From NCBI GenBank assembly GCA_946414345.1, contig CAMKOB010000011.1:1-40182 (forward strand): a stretch of 40,182 nt of DNA, read 5' to 3'. The position numbers and the translations under genes are program-made. Position 1 is the first letter of the stretch, and the number at the start of each line of letters is the position of its first letter. The DNA is from an uncultured Candidatus Saccharibacteria bacterium (GTDB taxonomy: Bacteria > Patescibacteriota > Saccharimonadia > Saccharimonadales > Saccharimonadaceae). The notes under the pieces are model-generated. The model made no database searches. It was not told the origin of the DNA and was given only the letters and a program-made list of their open reading frames with translations. Below, in pieces: positions 39,356-40,182 of this stretch.

Positions 39356-39884
39356 ATAATTCTGCGTAGGGGAGTTCGATGAAGTCGGCCTCGCCGAGGG
39401 TTTCGAAAGTTTTCTTAAGATCTGTTTTAGCTTCCAGGATGGAGTCGCCATCTACGAGGACGGATTCCATTTTGGCATAGGTATCTTCTTTGCCATCGAT
39501 TTCGTCTAGATAGATTTTTGTTCCCTCACCCATTTCTAGTTCTTGGCGACGGCGCGAAACTTCGCCTGCGGGCTTGAAACCAAGTTGCAGAATAATATTC
39601 ACCGTGGTAGCATAGTCGGTAACTGGTGTTTCTTCAACAATATCAGTACCAGAATCTTCAATGTGACGACGCAAAATGAGATTATATGTGGGTTTTTCAT
39701 CTACGGCGTGCATGGTGGTACGCATCACAAGTCTAGGATAATTCATATTTTTCTTATAACCACGTGGCACATAAACACGATCATGCTGCCAATAGATTGG
39801 ACCAAATTCTAGATCAATATCTTCCAATTTCTGCTCAAAACCGTCACGATTCTTTAACTTACATTTTAGAATTGCTTTTTTCAT
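39354..39884 (-). CDS. CYTH-domain phosphohydrolase/cyclase-like protein
   Basis: 176 residues. The family's alternating charged strands are visible: MKKAILKCKLKNRDGFEQKL, VMRTTMHAVDEKPTYNLILRR, VSRRRQELEMG and TKIYLDEIDGKEDTYAKMES. CYTH proteins (class IV adenylyl cyclase CyaB, thiamine triphosphatase, tripolyphosphatase) bind triphosphate inside a beta tunnel lined by Arg, Lys and Glu; the canonical N-terminal ExExK motif is not clear here (KCKLK instead). The substrate cannot be told. TATAAT ends 6 nt before the ATG. Confidence 0.8.
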   Translation of the reverse strand: MKKAILKCKLKNRDGFEQKLEDIDLEFGPIYWQHDRVYVPRGYKKNMNYPRLVMRTTMHAVDEKPTYNLILRRHIEDSGTDIVEETPVTDYATTVNIILQLGFKPAGEVSRRRQELEMGEGTKIYLDEIDGKEDTYAKMESVLVDGDSILEAKTDLKKTFETLGEADFIELPYAEL

Positions 39885-39890
39885 AGCTTA

Positions 39891-39899
39891 ATTATATCA
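39891..39899 (-). promoter_or_regulatory. Leaderless promoter of the CYTH gene
   Basis: Minus strand TGATATAAT, 6 nt (TAAGCT) before the ATG. The 6-nt segment is identical to that of pth. Confidence 0.7.
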
Positions 39900-39925
39900 T
39901 ATTAAAACAAAGCTTTCATAGTGTA

Positions 39926-40085
39926 GGCGGGAGTTAGCCTCGCTTCGCGGGAGTTTGCCCACTGCGTTCGCAATACTGGCGGGAGTTAGCCTCGCTTCGC
40001 GGGAGTTTGCTCACTACGTTCGCAATACCTCGCTTCGCTCGGTGCGAACCCGCTTCGCAGGTTCCGGTCCCCCTGTCGGGGACCG
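39926..40085 (-). repeat. Tandem repeats composed of tRNA-Glu 3'-half pieces
   Basis: A 52-bp unit occurs twice (39926-39975 and 39978-40027, two differences), each with two GCGGGAGTT sub-copies. GGCGGGAGT, CGAACCCGC and TTCCGG, which lie consecutively in the tRNA-Glu T arm and acceptor (plus-strand reading), recur here in separate places, joined by GCTTCGC-type linkers. A GGTCCCC/GGGGACC hairpin closes the region near the tRNA. Confidence 0.65.
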
Positions 40086-40130
40086 CCAGAATAAAAAATA
40101 TGACCCTTCGGGTCTTATTTTTTATTCTGG
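40086..40130 (-). terminator. Terminator hairpin that includes the tRNA-Glu CCA
   Basis: A 15-bp arm CCAGAATAAAAAATA pairs with TATTTTTTATTCTGG around a GACCC-TTCG-GGGTC-type inner hairpin. The first paired bases on the minus strand are the encoded CCA of the tRNA. Confidence 0.75.
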
Positions 40131-40182
40131 TGATTCCGGCGGGAGTCGAACCCGCGATTTTCTGGATGAGAACCAGACGTCC
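40128..40182 (-). tRNA. tRNA-Glu (CTC), 5' part beyond window
   Basis: Read on the minus strand: anticodon arm TCTGG-TTCTCAT-CCAGA giving anticodon CTC, 5-nt variable loop, T arm GCGGG-TTCGACT-CCCGC, acceptor CGGAATC, discriminator A and encoded CCA. The D arm and 5' acceptor are cut by the window edge. Confidence 0.88.

Noticed and set aside
1-40182. CRISPR array
   Set aside because: No regularly spaced direct repeats with unique spacers and no cas genes; the tandem 52-bp units at 39926-40027 are contiguous and tRNA-derived.
1-40182. Recoded TGA (code 25)
   Set aside because: Several genes end in TGA exactly where the family ends (mutM, coaE-like, mraY, rsmH), and no TGA occurs within conserved domains.

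Overview
The window looks like a chromosome segment from Candidatus Saccharibacteria (TM7) or a close Patescibacteria/CPR lineage. The evidence is compact spacing, reduced-length versions of housekeeping proteins, a solitary HerA/TraG-type ATPase with an N-terminal membrane anchor, large modular surface proteins, and a rearranged dcw cluster. TGA is used as a stop (coaE-like gene, mutM, holA overlap), so this is code 11 and not the Gracilibacteria/Absconditabacteria code 25.

Layout. 1-1110: the 3' end of a FISUMP-type surface protein and a small Lar-like zinc ribbon. 1219-5685: der, a PIN-PhoH ATPase, pth and an APH-fold phosphotransferase. 5747-11312: two paralogous, convergently related but co-oriented surface proteins, each with its own strong promoter. 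11429-18640: a DNA-maintenance block (dephospho-CoA-kinase-like P-loop kinase, polA, a small protein with an NrdD-like tail, mutM, holA, rpsT, a catalytically dead DHH protein with a disordered tail). 18644-26554: tRNA-Asp and a structured intergenic region, dprA, a membrane-anchored serpin, topA, a Tim44/DUF3137-like membrane protein, and a sigma-region-4/HARE-HTH regulator. 26573-29557: the HerA/TraG-like ATPase. 29558-30182: a gene-free stretch with a very long RNA-like hairpin. 30183-37630 (minus strand): the cell-wall/division cluster rsmH, a tiny ORF, ftsL-like, ftsI, mraY, ftsW, murG, ftsQ-like. 37631-38275: a second gene-free, structured stretch. 38276-39884: a KwaB-like (DUF4868) protein and a CYTH-domain protein, convergent around a palindromic element. 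The window ends in a tRNA-Glu cut by the edge.

Expression logic. Two promoter classes are visible. Thirteen genes have a TATAAT-type box, often as extended TGN-TATAAT, exactly 6 or 7 nt before the ATG and no room for a ribosome binding site, so they are predicted to be leaderless. Internal operon genes and a separate set of genes (surface proteins, phoH, dprA, rpsT, the HARE regulator, the KwaB-like gene) have Shine-Dalgarno sites, several behind good TTGACA-N17-TATAAT promoters.

The most unusual observations are a covarying palindromic element present once in frame inside ftsI and once between two convergent genes; N-terminal sorting-signal-like (PDTG + membrane segment + basic tail) modules on the surface proteins; several unassigned structured RNAs; arrays built of pieces of the adjacent tRNA 3' half; and paired CCGAAC repeats in the two gene-free regions that bracket the division cluster.
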